A DNA stretch of 64,000 nt from assembly GCA_003988855.1 (NCBI GenBank), contig QYAI01000098.1:1-64000 (forward strand), read 5' to 3'. This DNA is from Arachnopeziza araneosa. Its lineage: Eukaryota > Ascomycota > Leotiomycetes > Helotiales > Arachnopezizaceae. Position 1 is the stretch's first letter; every line of letters begins with the position of its first letter. Both the position numbers and the translations under genes were made by a program. Under the pieces are notes generated by a model. It was not told the DNA's origin and made no database searches. It saw nothing but the letters and a program-made list of their open reading frames with translations. Below, piece by piece: positions 1 to 10,076 of this stretch.

Positions 1-318
1 AAAATAAAAACTTTAAACTTTAAACTTAAATAATAAAATAACCGCTAGTCCGAATTTAGTAATTAGTAGCTTAAAAGAACCGCCTTTTAAAGCTTTATTC
101 GAATATAATTTTTTTTATTTAAAAAGTACTTAAAAACTAGAGAGTACCATAGCTCTTTTGATTTTGCTGGTACCTTCTTAACAAAAAGTGCTGGTACTCT
201 CTGAGAGTACCAACGGGAACAGGTGTAGTGTTAATATTATATATTTCGAGACTAACTTATATAAAAGTTTTATCAATATCTGCTTATTGTACTTTATGTA
301 CTGGAGCGATTTTTTACG
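1..318. other. AT-rich edge with a palindromic motif, no gene
   Basis: Very AT-rich sequence with runs of A and T, unlike the flanking HET gene. The ten-base word GAGAGTACCA occurs at 140-149, in reverse at 192-201, and directly again at 203-212, so that 192-212 is an almost perfect palindrome. This looks like the edge of a decayed repeat, possibly mutated by RIP, but I cannot name an element. Short reading frames here have no convincing coding character. Confidence 0.5.
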
Positions 319-2718
319 CTATATTAATGTATACGAAGATACAACAGAGTGGTTTAAGTCCCATATACCTCTTATCATGCCCTGACCTTTCAAAGCCGAT
401 ACAAAGCTAGGTCTATCACTAATTTCTCCTTCAATATGCAATGTTCGAACGCCAGTTGTAGCCCACGCACTCGGACGTTGTTGAGAATATCTCTGAGCAG
501 ACTCTGTAGTAGAAGCAGGGTCTCTATCATAATATAACGTGTTGAACTTAGGTACTAAGACTGCATCGACACTACCACGTATTTCATTTGGTTGTCCATC
601 AAGCCCACATTTGAAGGCCGAGAGCGAGTCTACACCGTCAAAAATACCGCATGAGTACCATCTAATCTCTCCAGAAATCGGATAATAGATTCGCCACACT
701 TGAAGCATTCCAGTGTTCACCACCAACGGTACGATCCACCTCCAAGGGCTGCTATCAGTCCTCATCAAGTCGCGGAGCAAACGAAAGTAGGCGTCTTCGG
801 TACATCCGGGCCATTTTGTATCTCCGACAAACAAGAGTGTGTTCGGGTCAACAAAGTCGGTAAGGAGTGTTTTGGTTCCTGGCGGGACACCGTATTGATC
901 CAGCTGAATAGCGTCGGTCATTCCTCTACTCCACAATACCTCCCCGATATCTTTACCGGTTGTGAACATCAAGATTGTCTTGATAATTTCAACGTATGGA
1001 GTCCAATTCATAATATCATAATGTAACGGGCTAAAATTGTCATCTTCCTGGATCGCAATGGCATACCGTTCCTGCCAAGCTATCCATTTTCCCCGCCATT
1101 CTTGTTGTAGGACCCTCATGTCAACTGCATAACTAAAAGTCCAGAGCCAACCGTCGAATTTCAAGCCTTCCGTCGTGAGCGTCATTCTTTCAGCTCGAAG
1201 CACTTGCCCGTGAAATGCTCGAAGTTTTAGCCCCGGGTCGAGATTAACTACAAGCTCAGAGCCATCCCGCCCTGTGGCTTCATCTTCGACGCTTCTGTTG
1301 TCAAGGTGATATTCATTATGAGGGCTAAGGCACGCTTGGGGGTTAGGTAACCAAGACATAGTCTTCCAAGAAGAGGGAGAGTTCAAAAAATCACCAGAAA
1401 GTTTCATGGTCTCTCTTGCTCGATATCGCATTAATTCAAAAGGAAGGGTGTTCAGATTCACCTCAGCCCAAAATTGAAGGAGTGAAATGTCGCCGTTGAG
1501 GAGCGTTAGCACAAGGAAGCAAGTAGTGAACCCAAATCCCATAGACGTGAGTGCTTTCGTATCAAGTCGAACCTTATAGTCGCACAGGTTGGCTAAAATA
1601 GCCAACCTATCAGCAGCCCGACTGTTGCTATAACCCTCGAGCAGGTTAAAAGCAGCAACTGCATTAAAGGCAAGTGAGCCCCACCGCATTTCTCCCATCG
1701 TGATACGAGTAGTGAAGCCATTCGATGCGGCCAACAAGTCTCTGAGAAGTCTATTGGGATCATCTTCATCCTTCGGAAACATATTTGAGAGGGTAGAGAG
1801 TTGTGAATAGACAGCCACGGAGTGCTTCAAGAACTTGAGTTCTTCCATGCCAAACTGCACTTCTCCAGGTGGTCCTACAAACCTCTCGCCAGGGGTTTGG
1901 ACACTTGATCTACAGAGGAATGACATGACTACACCCGATAGGATCGCTTCTTGCAAGATCCAGGCACGTGTTAACCACCGATCCTGAGAAAGTAGTCGCA
2001 TTGCAGCTGTAACTGATAAGATCTCTTGTCGGGAAGCTGCGACCTGAGTTTGTCGGGCCACGTAGGAATATCCCCTTTCCAGTGCATATTGTAATGCAAG
2101 GAGATGCGCTGTATCGGTAAAAATGGTGTCCATAAGAGCAAGAGGCCAACTTGACTGTCGATAAACCAGATCCATAGACTGGATTCCCAATTCTTGATCT
2201 TCCCTACTGTCCTGCCTGATACATTCCTGGTCAATCCATATAAAACGTGCACCCACAGAAGCTGCAAATTTGATAGCGCGTTCGACAATCTCTCTGGGTG
2301 CAGTTCCCTTATCAATACCTTTTCTAGTCCGAATTTTAAATCGCTTATCTTCCTCCTGCGGTCCACCCTTCTGGCTCTTCCAGCAATAAGAGACTGCTAC
2401 ATAATGCTCCCGGCACGTAAAATCTTCTTGTGTGTCTGTTAAATAGAGAGAATCTTTTTCTGCGTCTGCTAGCGTGAACGGGAGCCATGGAGGACAATTG
2501 CAGTCTCTTGTTTGGTCAGCATTTGGATAAGCGACCGGAGCTTTTTCAACAGGAGATAAGAATCGGAGACTTCGCGCCCATTTTTGCGTCTTCTCACGCG
2601 GGATTGTATGCTTTGATATTTCGATAATCTGGGTGGTGAAGGTCGTCCCATCCGAACTGTGGATGCTATCAAAGTTCTTTTCAGAATCGAGCTCCATCTT
2701 CCGCTCCATACTAGGCAT
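319..2718 (-). CDS. HET-domain (heterokaryon incompatibility) protein
   Basis: A single uninterrupted frame of 799 codons when started at the first ATG (2718). The frame stays open 29 codons further up, but only a GTG lies there, and the preceding CTGTAG could be a splice acceptor from an unseen upstream exon. Near residues 106-113 is YVAVSYCW, near 160 RFIWIDQECIRQ, and further on DRWLTRAWILQEA: the three signature blocks of the HET domain (PF06985), which in ascomycetes triggers cell death after fusion of unlike individuals or acts in broader non-self responses. The long C-terminal part (about 500 residues) has the usual ankyrin-free layout of stand-alone HET proteins, with no second recognisable domain. 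Its specific partner or allele recognition role cannot be read from sequence. Confidence 0.85.
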   Translation of the reverse strand: MPSMERKMELDSEKNFDSIHSSDGTTFTTQIIEISKHTIPREKTQKWARSLRFLSPVEKAPVAYPNADQTRDCNCPPWLPFTLADAEKDSLYLTDTQEDFTCREHYVAVSYCWKSQKGGPQEEDKRFKIRTRKGIDKGTAPREIVERAIKFAASVGARFIWIDQECIRQDSREDQELGIQSMDLVYRQSSWPLALMDTIFTDTAHLLALQYALERGYSYVARQTQVAASRQEILSVTAAMRLLSQDRWLTRAWILQEAILSGVVMSFLCRSSVQTPGERFVGPPGEVQFGMEELKFLKHSVAVYSQLSTLSNMFPKDEDDPNRLLRDLLAASNGFTTRITMGEMRWGSLAFNAVAAFNLLEGYSNSRAADRLAILANLCDYKVRLDTKALTSMGFGFTTCFLVLTLLNGDISLLQFWAEVNLNTLPFELMRYRARETMKLSGDFLNSPSSWKTMSWLPNPQACLSPHNEYHLDNRSVEDEATGRDGSELVVNLDPGLKLRAFHGQVLRAERMTLTTEGLKFDGWLWTFSYAVDMRVLQQEWRGKWIAWQERYAIAIQEDDNFSPLHYDIMNWTPYVEIIKTILMFTTGKDIGEVLWSRGMTDAIQLDQYGVPPGTKTLLTDFVDPNTLLFVGDTKWPGCTEDAYFRLLRDLMRTDSSPWRWIVPLVVNTGMLQVWRIYYPISGEIRWYSCGIFDGVDSLSAFKCGLDGQPNEIRGSVDAVLVPKFNTLYYDRDPASTTESAQRYSQQRPSAWATTGVRTLHIEGEISDRPSFVSALKGQGMIRGIWDLNHSVVSSYTLI

Positions 2719-3754
2719 CGTGGTGGGGTTTACAGCGTCTGGGAACTGACACTGAAAGCAATTCGCTGGTGTGGTCGCTGGTTCAGTTTCTGAAATGCTT
2801 GTCACCTACAGGTAGAAAGGGCGGCCGTGACATCTGAAGATAACCGATCTAGAATTAGAAAATGGGATGATTAAAGTCGGCTACTCTGACGCGCGCTTCT
2901 CCAGCCCAACCTTTGAAAAGTTCAAGGCAAACTACTCAGAGTCGAGTTTCATCACAACAGCGTTAAAACTTTAGAAGAGAAAGCTAATGTCCGAGATCCT
3001 TGACATTTCGAGATTGACACTTCTAATTTTCAGAATTTTCAGTTCATTTTTGAAATCCCTTGAACTTTGGGTTTTCCTGCTTGGCGACCAGCCCATGAGG
3101 GTTGCTTCCCGATGAAGTCTCCCAGGACCAGCGAAAACATAGAGAAAACAGCTTCTGAGGGCACGTCAGTGCTTGATCTATCGATGTTGAAAGTATCTGC
3201 CTATATCGGTGCAAGCCATCGCATCTGACTTGTTTTCTGTGGAAGCAGATCTTTTGAAACAAACTTCATCCTAATCAGTCATTTTAATCAGGTTTCTAAA
3301 GGCGACCTCTTTTTATCAGCTCCCAGTTGTGCGGAAAGACAGCACAATCGGGAATATTGTTGCAATGGAGTACTCGGTCAAGTAGATTTCACCAGCGCCC
3401 CTGCAGATTCGGGATATTCAACGTAGCCAAAAGGTTATATTTCAATCCGCTCATCTTTTACGGCTAATGATAATACATAAAGTTCGTAATGAGCACAGAA
3501 TAACTCCAAGCAACCGAAACCCCTGACTCCCAAGTCTAAGTTTTGTAACTCCGAGTACTTACAAACAGGTATCTAAAGCCTTAAATTCTAAGCCCTTCAA
3601 CGCCAAAAGCTAACAGACATGCGAGAATCTTAACTGCAACTGATTGTTAGCGATCTGCAAGTTACAATAGAGGTGGAAGCTTACCTATCTCCAGAAGATT
3701 AGTAGCAAAGGCGATATACTCTCGGCTTGCTTGTCATTCTGTTGTATTCACAGC
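2719..3754. other. Intergenic region, no gene seen
   Basis: About 1 kb between the HET gene and the rhodopsin-like gene. Short open frames on the minus strand (such as 3044-3262) have no recognisable motif and no supporting splice sites. It may contain the 5' leader, and possibly a first exon, of the HET gene. Confidence 0.4.
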
Positions 3755-5274
3755 TCATCTGGCGCTCATAATCTCAACTTTCCCCTTCGCACATTTGTAC
3801 TCCTCCTGAACATCCCACTCTTTCGTCCTCGTAATGCCCATTTCTCCACATCCTGCTGAACTCGCTTCGCTCTCTTCTGGTGGCAAATGCGTCACTCGAC
3901 TGAAGCTTACTACCTTGTCTGGACGGAGGGGTCCAAGATCCTCATGATCATTTGGATTTGCGGGAGCAAAATTGATTTCGTCATTATGAATGGAAGGAAT
4001 ATTAGTCTCTGAGTCATTGGTGTTCGACACAGAATTTCCAGATGTACCTGCGCTCTCATTCAACCGCACTTCACTTAAGTTGTCCATTGTGAAGGAAGAT
4101 TTCAGGACAGAATTTTTGTGGTCGGAGCGTGTAGAATAGAGAAAACTGAGCCTGCTATTCTTCGCATAGGAATTGTTCGTTGAGTGGACGGTAGTTGCCA
4201 AATTACCCGACACCATGTTCTCTAGAAAAGGTCTGAGAAACACTACACAGGCCATGAAAATGGCAAAGTTAAGTTGTATGGTGGTGCTCAGATAGCCGTG
4301 ATACAATGAGAGAGTTTGGTTGGGGTAGGTTGCGAGGGAGTAGATTCGCCAAACTGTAAGCGGAATAACTCTGGTGGCTTGTTAGGAGGTCTTTGAAGTC
4401 AAGATTCGTTTGGAAATGGAAGAAAGCATATCTTACAAGACTCGGCTTCCAAAGGCTATAGTAACCACACTCTTCCTTCTCCAAGGCATTCTCAGGGACC
4501 AGACAAGATACAATGGTAGAAGCATAATCATGATATCCGTTGCTATATCAATAGCACCATTGATTTCCCAGAAGGTAGCCTACCCAGGTTTTAGTGACTT
4601 TAGGTCCGCATCAAGAGGAATAAATATACCGTATTGAAGCATTTCCCGGATATAATGGCCCACGGCGAAGGCAGCTGGCATTGAAAAGCAATCGCAAACT
4701 CGGCGCCAAGACCCCAAAGAATAATAAAGGCTTCTACTAACGTGTTCAAAAGTTCGAATCGTGATTGTGGCGATAGCGCGCGAAGATATACCAACGTGCT
4801 CACTTTTGTAAGGCAGAGGGTGGGAATGTAAAGTAGCTGTGATGCGTAACCATACTACTTCAAAGTAAGTGGTGTCACCGCAAACCAAGCTTGAATCGTC
4901 GCTTGAAGGTCGCATCTGAGATGACGGAGAAGCTAGAGGAATCACCTTTTGGAACTCCGTAATCTGGTCATTACTAAGAGATGACTGCGGCCTGCCAAGA
5001 CCGTTTGCGACCGCCATGGAGATGGTGGCGGTCATTGTAGAGCCCAAGAGCTTTTATCGACATAATTAGCACAATGGCTTCCAATTCCATCGCTTTCACG
5101 AAACACACTCACCATGGTAACAACAATTAACCCATCATCTATCGTCCATTTCTGAAGCACACTGTATTTACTCCAAATGCGTATACACACGCCGAGGATC
5201 ATAACGGTCGTGCCAAACCAAGCGGCGAGGTTGACCACAGGCCCTTCGTTGGTCTCTGAAACGGTAATGGCCAT
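3755..5274 (-). CDS. Fungal rhodopsin-domain (PTH11-like) 7TM membrane protein
   Basis: Five exons can be joined: 5274-5113, 5050-4946, 4854-4630, 4579-4437 and 4370-3755; the sum is 1251 nt, or 416 residues plus stop. The spliced protein has the order typical of the fungal rhodopsin-like family (PF20684): an early helix followed by IRIWSKYSVLQKWTIDD, then YASQLLYIPTLCLTKVSTL, a GKCFNT..ATFWEINGAIDIATD block, MLLPLYLVWSLRMPWRRK, SRVLVIPLTVWRIYSLA and a final helix ending FLRPFLENM. A polar cytoplasmic tail of about 150 residues follows. Members include the PTH11-type receptors of plant pathogens, but most are of unknown ligand. The start is the first ATG before helix 1. All introns are GT-AG and end after CTAAC- or CTAAA-like branch sites. 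Confidence 0.8.
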
Positions 5275-6510
5275 GTTGATTTCCTATGAGTGAAGCTGGA
5301 GGCAAGATGACGATGAAATATTTTGCGAAACTTTTGAAGATACAGCCCGCCGGCACCTACGTTTGCTTTTTAGACGCGTCAGGCGATAGGCCAATCAGGT
5401 CAACGGGGGCGATTTAAAAGCGGATGTCCAGCCGTTGTTGGGCAATCTGCGACGGCCGAGGGGAAGGGGATCCGGAAACCAACAAATGAGACCAACATCT
5501 ACTAGCGGGCAATGCAGGTCCAGCATCATTTGGGAATGATACTTCATGTTCAGCACACTTGATGCTCTTCAGGCTTTAGGCTTCAGCGCATGCTACAGTA
5601 ACGGTCAAGTCGTCTTGTGCCAGCATTGTCAAGGGGTCCGATCCTCAGCGCCACGTAATCTCAGGAAACAAAGCAATACGCCCTTCTTTGCACATCGTAC
5701 CTATGAAGGGGGTGCGGACTCCCCTTTTCCAGTCAGAAAGAGGTGGCGTTGAAAGGTTTCCAAAGGAGTATTTCATCGTTCGATCGTTGGAGGCCCGAGA
5801 GTCTGTGATCCGTGGGGGGGGGAGGGTTTCGATGATGGAAGAGTGGGAGGGAGAGGCATCCCGAACAGGGAGCGCGACTGGTTTGGGTGTGTGGAGTCTG
5901 GACCGCCCCGAGCCTGGAGGGGAGCGATGGTCCGGACCAGGGGCGGGCCAGCGTGCTGCTGCGTGCTGTGTGGACACTGGACACTGGACACTGGACACTG
6001 GACACTGGACACTGGACAGGCGGATCAAGCTGCTATTGAGCCCCGAGACGGATCCAGGGGTGACGTGCCCCGGAGACGGAGGGGTCGTGCCTCCAGATCT
6101 TGGTCCTTGGGAATTCCAGAATACACCGCCCATAGGCTGTCGGGCTTCGGCATGCGTAGGTTGGATCCCTCGCGACGATGAGTGGCCAAACCCTCCTTCG
6201 AGGCTTAATGAGAGGCTTGATCCAAGGTTTTGGTGAGCCAAAGAGCTGCCAATCACATTGGTGCCCCATATCCCCCATTCCCACTGGGATTTTTGTGTCG
6301 CCTTGCGCGGATCTGAGTGCACGGCTGTCCCGGTACCGAAGCTGTCCCCAGCTCCTAGCTTTCCGCCGCTGCGGTTTTGCTTTTCTGCTTATTGTTTATC
6401 ACAAGCTAGAAGTATCGAGGTTGGAGAAGCTCAGCAGTCTTCGTAAACTGAGCACAATTTCCATCTTTTCCATCTTTTCCTCGATAAAGCTGTTCCAAAC
6501 AATCTTCGCA
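5275..6510. other. Divergent promoter region with GGACACT minisatellite
   Basis: GC-rich for this window, and the shared upstream region of the rhodopsin-like gene (-) and the permease (+). Long overlapping frames exist on both strands (for example 5645-6322 minus) but start with GTG and reflect base composition. The stretch just before 6511 is pyrimidine-rich, as is common in fungal leaders. Confidence 0.5.
5972..6013. repeat. Tandem 7-bp repeat (GGACACT)6
   Basis: Six perfect head-to-tail copies of GGACACT followed by a degenerate GGACAGG. The unit length of 7 is not a multiple of three, so it would shift frame in any protein, which argues against coding. It lies about 500 bp upstream of the permease start. 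Confidence 0.95.
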
Positions 6511-8729
6511 ATGGACGACAAGGCTCTAGCCCATATTGGAGACCTCGAGCTTGCCCATCAGCCTGGAAGCGTAATTCCAGGTTCGGATGTTGGAGGGGTT
6601 ATGTCCAGAGATGATGGAGAGATGGCCTTCTATGGCAAGAAAGCACAGCTCAAGGTATGCCTCCTAGATGATACAGCCGCTGCAATGTCTCGAGACTAAC
6701 AGATTGCAGCGAAAATTCGGGTTTCTATCCATCACCGGCTTCATTTGTAGTCTTCTAGCAACTTGGGAAGTCATGTTGGCGTAAGTTCCAAGAACAATCC
6801 ACTCTCCAATAGTGTTATGGCTAATGCTGACTTGCTCTGTGAAGTGTCTTTCTCTATGGATTTCAAAATGGCGGACCTGCAGGTCTGATTTATGGTTACC
6901 TTTTCTGTTGGGTGTATGAAGACTCTCGAACCTTCGTCTTGGACTCAACTCCACAAGACGCTAACTTGCAACAGTGGCACACTTGCAGCGATGGCTTCAC
7001 TAGCAGAGATGGCTTCAATGTATGTACAAAGACAAGGTATTACGTTTCAAACAGCTGACGGGGGTTTAGGATGCCATTAGCAGGCGGGGTATGTTTTTCG
7101 GTTTTCGAAGGGCCGTCCCAGAATGTTTGTATCCATGCTAACCTCGCTAGCAATACCATTGGGTCTCTATTCTAGCACCACCTAGCTCGGCGAAATTCCT
7201 CAGTTACATTACAGGTGACGTCATACAAACATCCCAATCATACACCACACTGACTTTTCGCGAAAGGTTGGCTAACAGTAATTGCCTGGGAGGCTGGCCA
7301 AGCTTCAGTGGCTTTTCTCGGCGCAACCATCATCCAGGGACTTCTCATTCTTAACCAGCCCACTTACGTACCTACTCGATGGCAAGGGACACTTCTTTAC
7401 TATGCCTTTCTCGCTGGCATGGTTTTTATCAATACTTTCTTGGCGAGATGGCTCCCCCAAATTGAAGGAATATTTCTCTGTTTTCATGTAGTCGGGTTTT
7501 TTGCAGTCCTGATTCCGTTGGTATATCTCGGCCCACACGCCTCAGCGAAAGAGGTCTTTACAAATTTCCTTAATGAAGGAGAATGGAGTAGCACCGGATT
7601 GTCGTTTTTCGTCGGTCTTATTGCTAGTGTCTATACTTTTACTGGTAATGTCCGATCCCACCCCAAAATGATACTCTGCTAACTCCGACCAAGGTGCGGA
7701 CAGTGCTAATCATAGTATGTATTCTTCAAATCATTTGTTCCATCACCACATAGCGTCTCAGAAGCTAGGAAACATGATACGCATCCACACACTGCCTAAC
7801 GTCAGCGAAACTATACTCGCACTCCTACATTTATCTTGAAGATATAATGCTAACTATTTAACCCTTCGCAGTGGCTGAAGAGGTTTACAATGCCTCAACG
7901 GTTGTTCCTTGGGCTATCGTCTCTACCATAATAGTGAACGGGATTTTGGGGCTAGCACTCTTGATTGCACTTTTGTTTTGCCTCGGAGATGTCACTTCAG
8001 CTCTAGAAACCCCAACTGGATTCCCATTCATTGAAATCTTTGCTCAGGCTACAAATAGTAACACGGCCGCTACAGTTATGACAAGCTTAGTTGTCCTTCT
8101 CTTGGCTGCGTCTGGAAGTGGAGTTATGGCCGGAGCTTCTCGTCTTCTTTGGTCTTTCGCTAGAGATAACGGAGTCCCTTTCAGTGGGTATATCAGTCGT
8201 GTAAGTCTCCAAAACCAAACTGCTTCTTCTGAAGCTTGTCAAGATACTCAAAACTGATTTCTATTCTAAAAATAAGGTCCACCCTAAAACAGGTCTACCC
8301 CTGTACTCAGTTTTCGTCACCAGTCTCGTAGCCTTTCTGCTCGCCCTCATCAATATAGGAAGCACTGCCGCCTTTAACGCTATCGTAAGCGTCGTTGTTG
8401 CGGGTTTCATGGCCTCCTACAGTGTACCCATCGCTCTCATCCTGCACAAACGGCTTCGCAATGATCCAGTCAAAGATAAACTCCACTGGGGACCTTGGAA
8501 GATGGGACCAATTCTCGGACCAATTGTCAACGCGGTCGGTTTAATATACATTGTGATTGCACTATTCTTCAGCTTTTTTCCATCCACAGCGACTGTCACT
8601 CCTGAAACTATGAACTGGAGTTGTCTACTTTTTGGAGCGACAGTGATGTTCAGCATTGTGTATTACATCATCTATGGAAGACGGGCGTACAAGTGGCCAA
8701 TTGTGGACACTATCAGGAGGGGTCAGTAG
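6511..8729 (+). CDS. APC-superfamily amino-acid/GABA-type permease
   Basis: Ten exons reconstruct to 1593 nt (530 residues): 6511-6654, 6710-6780, 6845-6913, 6975-7019, 7070-7088, 7151-7214, 7267-7644, 7694-7714, 7872-8200 and 8277-8729. The protein shows the features of fungal APC permeases of the GABA/choline/amino-acid group (Uga4/Hnm1-like): RKFGFLSITGF before helix 1, GGPAGLIYG, MASMMPLAGGQYHWVS, TGWLTVIAWEAGQAS, the signature FTGADSANHMAEE, ARDNGVPFSG, VHPKTGLPLYS and a string of about 12 hydrophobic helices. It would import a nitrogen compound across the plasma membrane or vacuole; the exact substrate cannot be assigned. Exons 5 (19 nt) and 8 (21 nt) are micro-exons that most gene callers would miss. 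Confidence 0.88.
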
Positions 8730-9152
8730 AGTCAGGCTGGCGGGCCTGGACACCAGTTTGGAGAGAGTATGCAGACTCTGAAAAGAATGCACATGATTGA
8801 ATGTCATAAGTGAATAGTCAAGGCTTGAGTGCCTAGCATAAAAATAGACTCAATGCATCGATTAAATTGTCCAACAATATTATTGGAGATACTGCTCTTC
8901 TTATCTACTCCCGACTGGACGCCTCTAACAGTGGAGAAGGGTCAATGCAGACTATGCTAACCCGACAAAGAACGCTATGCATATCTACCTAATCGCATGA
9001 CACAGCCCGATAAGCACAATATCGGCCTCTTTTCGCTCATCCACAACCCCCAAGACTCTACATCTAGTCCCCATGGACCCGCACACTGCCAACAATTTCT
9101 TTTGCATATAAGATCTCCCATCTTTTCGGATTTCGCGCAGGCACATAGAATC
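8730..9152. other. Intergenic region, no gene seen
   Basis: Holds the 3' flank of the permease and the 5' flank of the acetyltransferase, both on the plus strand. Short minus-strand frames lack ATG starts and motifs. Confidence 0.4.
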
Positions 9153-10055
9153 ATGGAGGCTACTAAGAAACAACCACTCCTCCTTCTCAAGGCTGAGCCC
9201 TCAGATGCTCAGGAGATCTTGGAAATGCACAATGCTTCGTTCAGCGACCCTTAGTACGTGAAATATTTCTCTAAATAGCTAACATTTCAATTTTAGAAGG
9301 ACTTCAATGAAATCTCTACTGTGTAAGCGCTGATTCGTTGCATAGCGAACCCGTGTATTTCCAACTCTTTCCAAGAGAGGAAGAGAAGGATAAAGGAGTG
9401 AAGAGAATGCTTGACTGGTGGCTGGAGGATCCTACGGCCACATATATGAAAGTCGTTGACACTGAGACCGGTAAGTCTCAAAACGCATCTCATAATATAT
9501 TATTCTTGGTTTTAAGCAGTGCCGAATATCCCCTGACGGCAAATTAGGAAAAATTATCAGCGCAGCAAAATGGTGTATCAACAAAGAACCACCAACCGAG
9601 TTCCAGATGAATTTCAAGCTTCGCTTCGATTGGCTCCCTGATGCAGACATGAATGATTGGGGCGAAGAAGTCTGGGATTTTCTGTATCAAGAACAGTTAT
9701 CACGATCCAAAGATGGAGGTTGCTGCAGTATGTCTGTTTGGAGCAGTCCCTTCCTATTCCAAAATAGAAGGAATAAATACTAATAGATCACCTTTAAGTT
9801 ATCGACATGCTCTCAACAGACCCAGAACACCGTCGCCGAGGGGCTGCCTCGATGTTAATGAAATGGGGAACTGATGTTGCGGACAGTTTAGGGTTGAGAG
9901 CGTTCGTTCAGGGGAGCCGTGTTGGAAAACCCTTGTATGAGAATTTTGGATTTGTAGACAAGGAGGGTTGGATTACAGTTCCTTTAGCGGAGAAGCATAA
10001 GAACAGGCCTGCAGTTGGATGGTTTAATCTTGAAAGACCGGCCAAAGCGTTATAA
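9153..10055 (+). CDS. GNAT-family N-acetyltransferase
   Basis: Four exons (9153-9253, 9346-9470, 9548-9727, 9799-10055) give 663 nt, or 220 residues. The C-terminal half carries the GNAT core: IIDMLSTDPEHRRRGAASML is motif A with the acetyl-CoA pyrophosphate-binding R/Q-x-x-G-x-G/A signature, followed by GLRAFVQGSRVGKPLYENFGF, the motif B region. The N-terminal part begins with a conserved EPSDAQEILEMHNASF-type opening seen in small ascomycete acetyltransferases of unknown substrate. Acetyl donor is acetyl-CoA by family; the acceptor is unknown. The start is the ATG at 9153, with no in-frame ATG upstream in the exon. Confidence 0.82.
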
Positions 10056-10076
10056 TCTTAGGCACTTATTAGAGCA

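Noticed and set aside
5645..6322. 225-codon minus-strand frame across the permease promoter
   Set aside because: Starts with GTG, overlaps long frames on the other strand and reads through the 7-bp minisatellite; base composition explains it.
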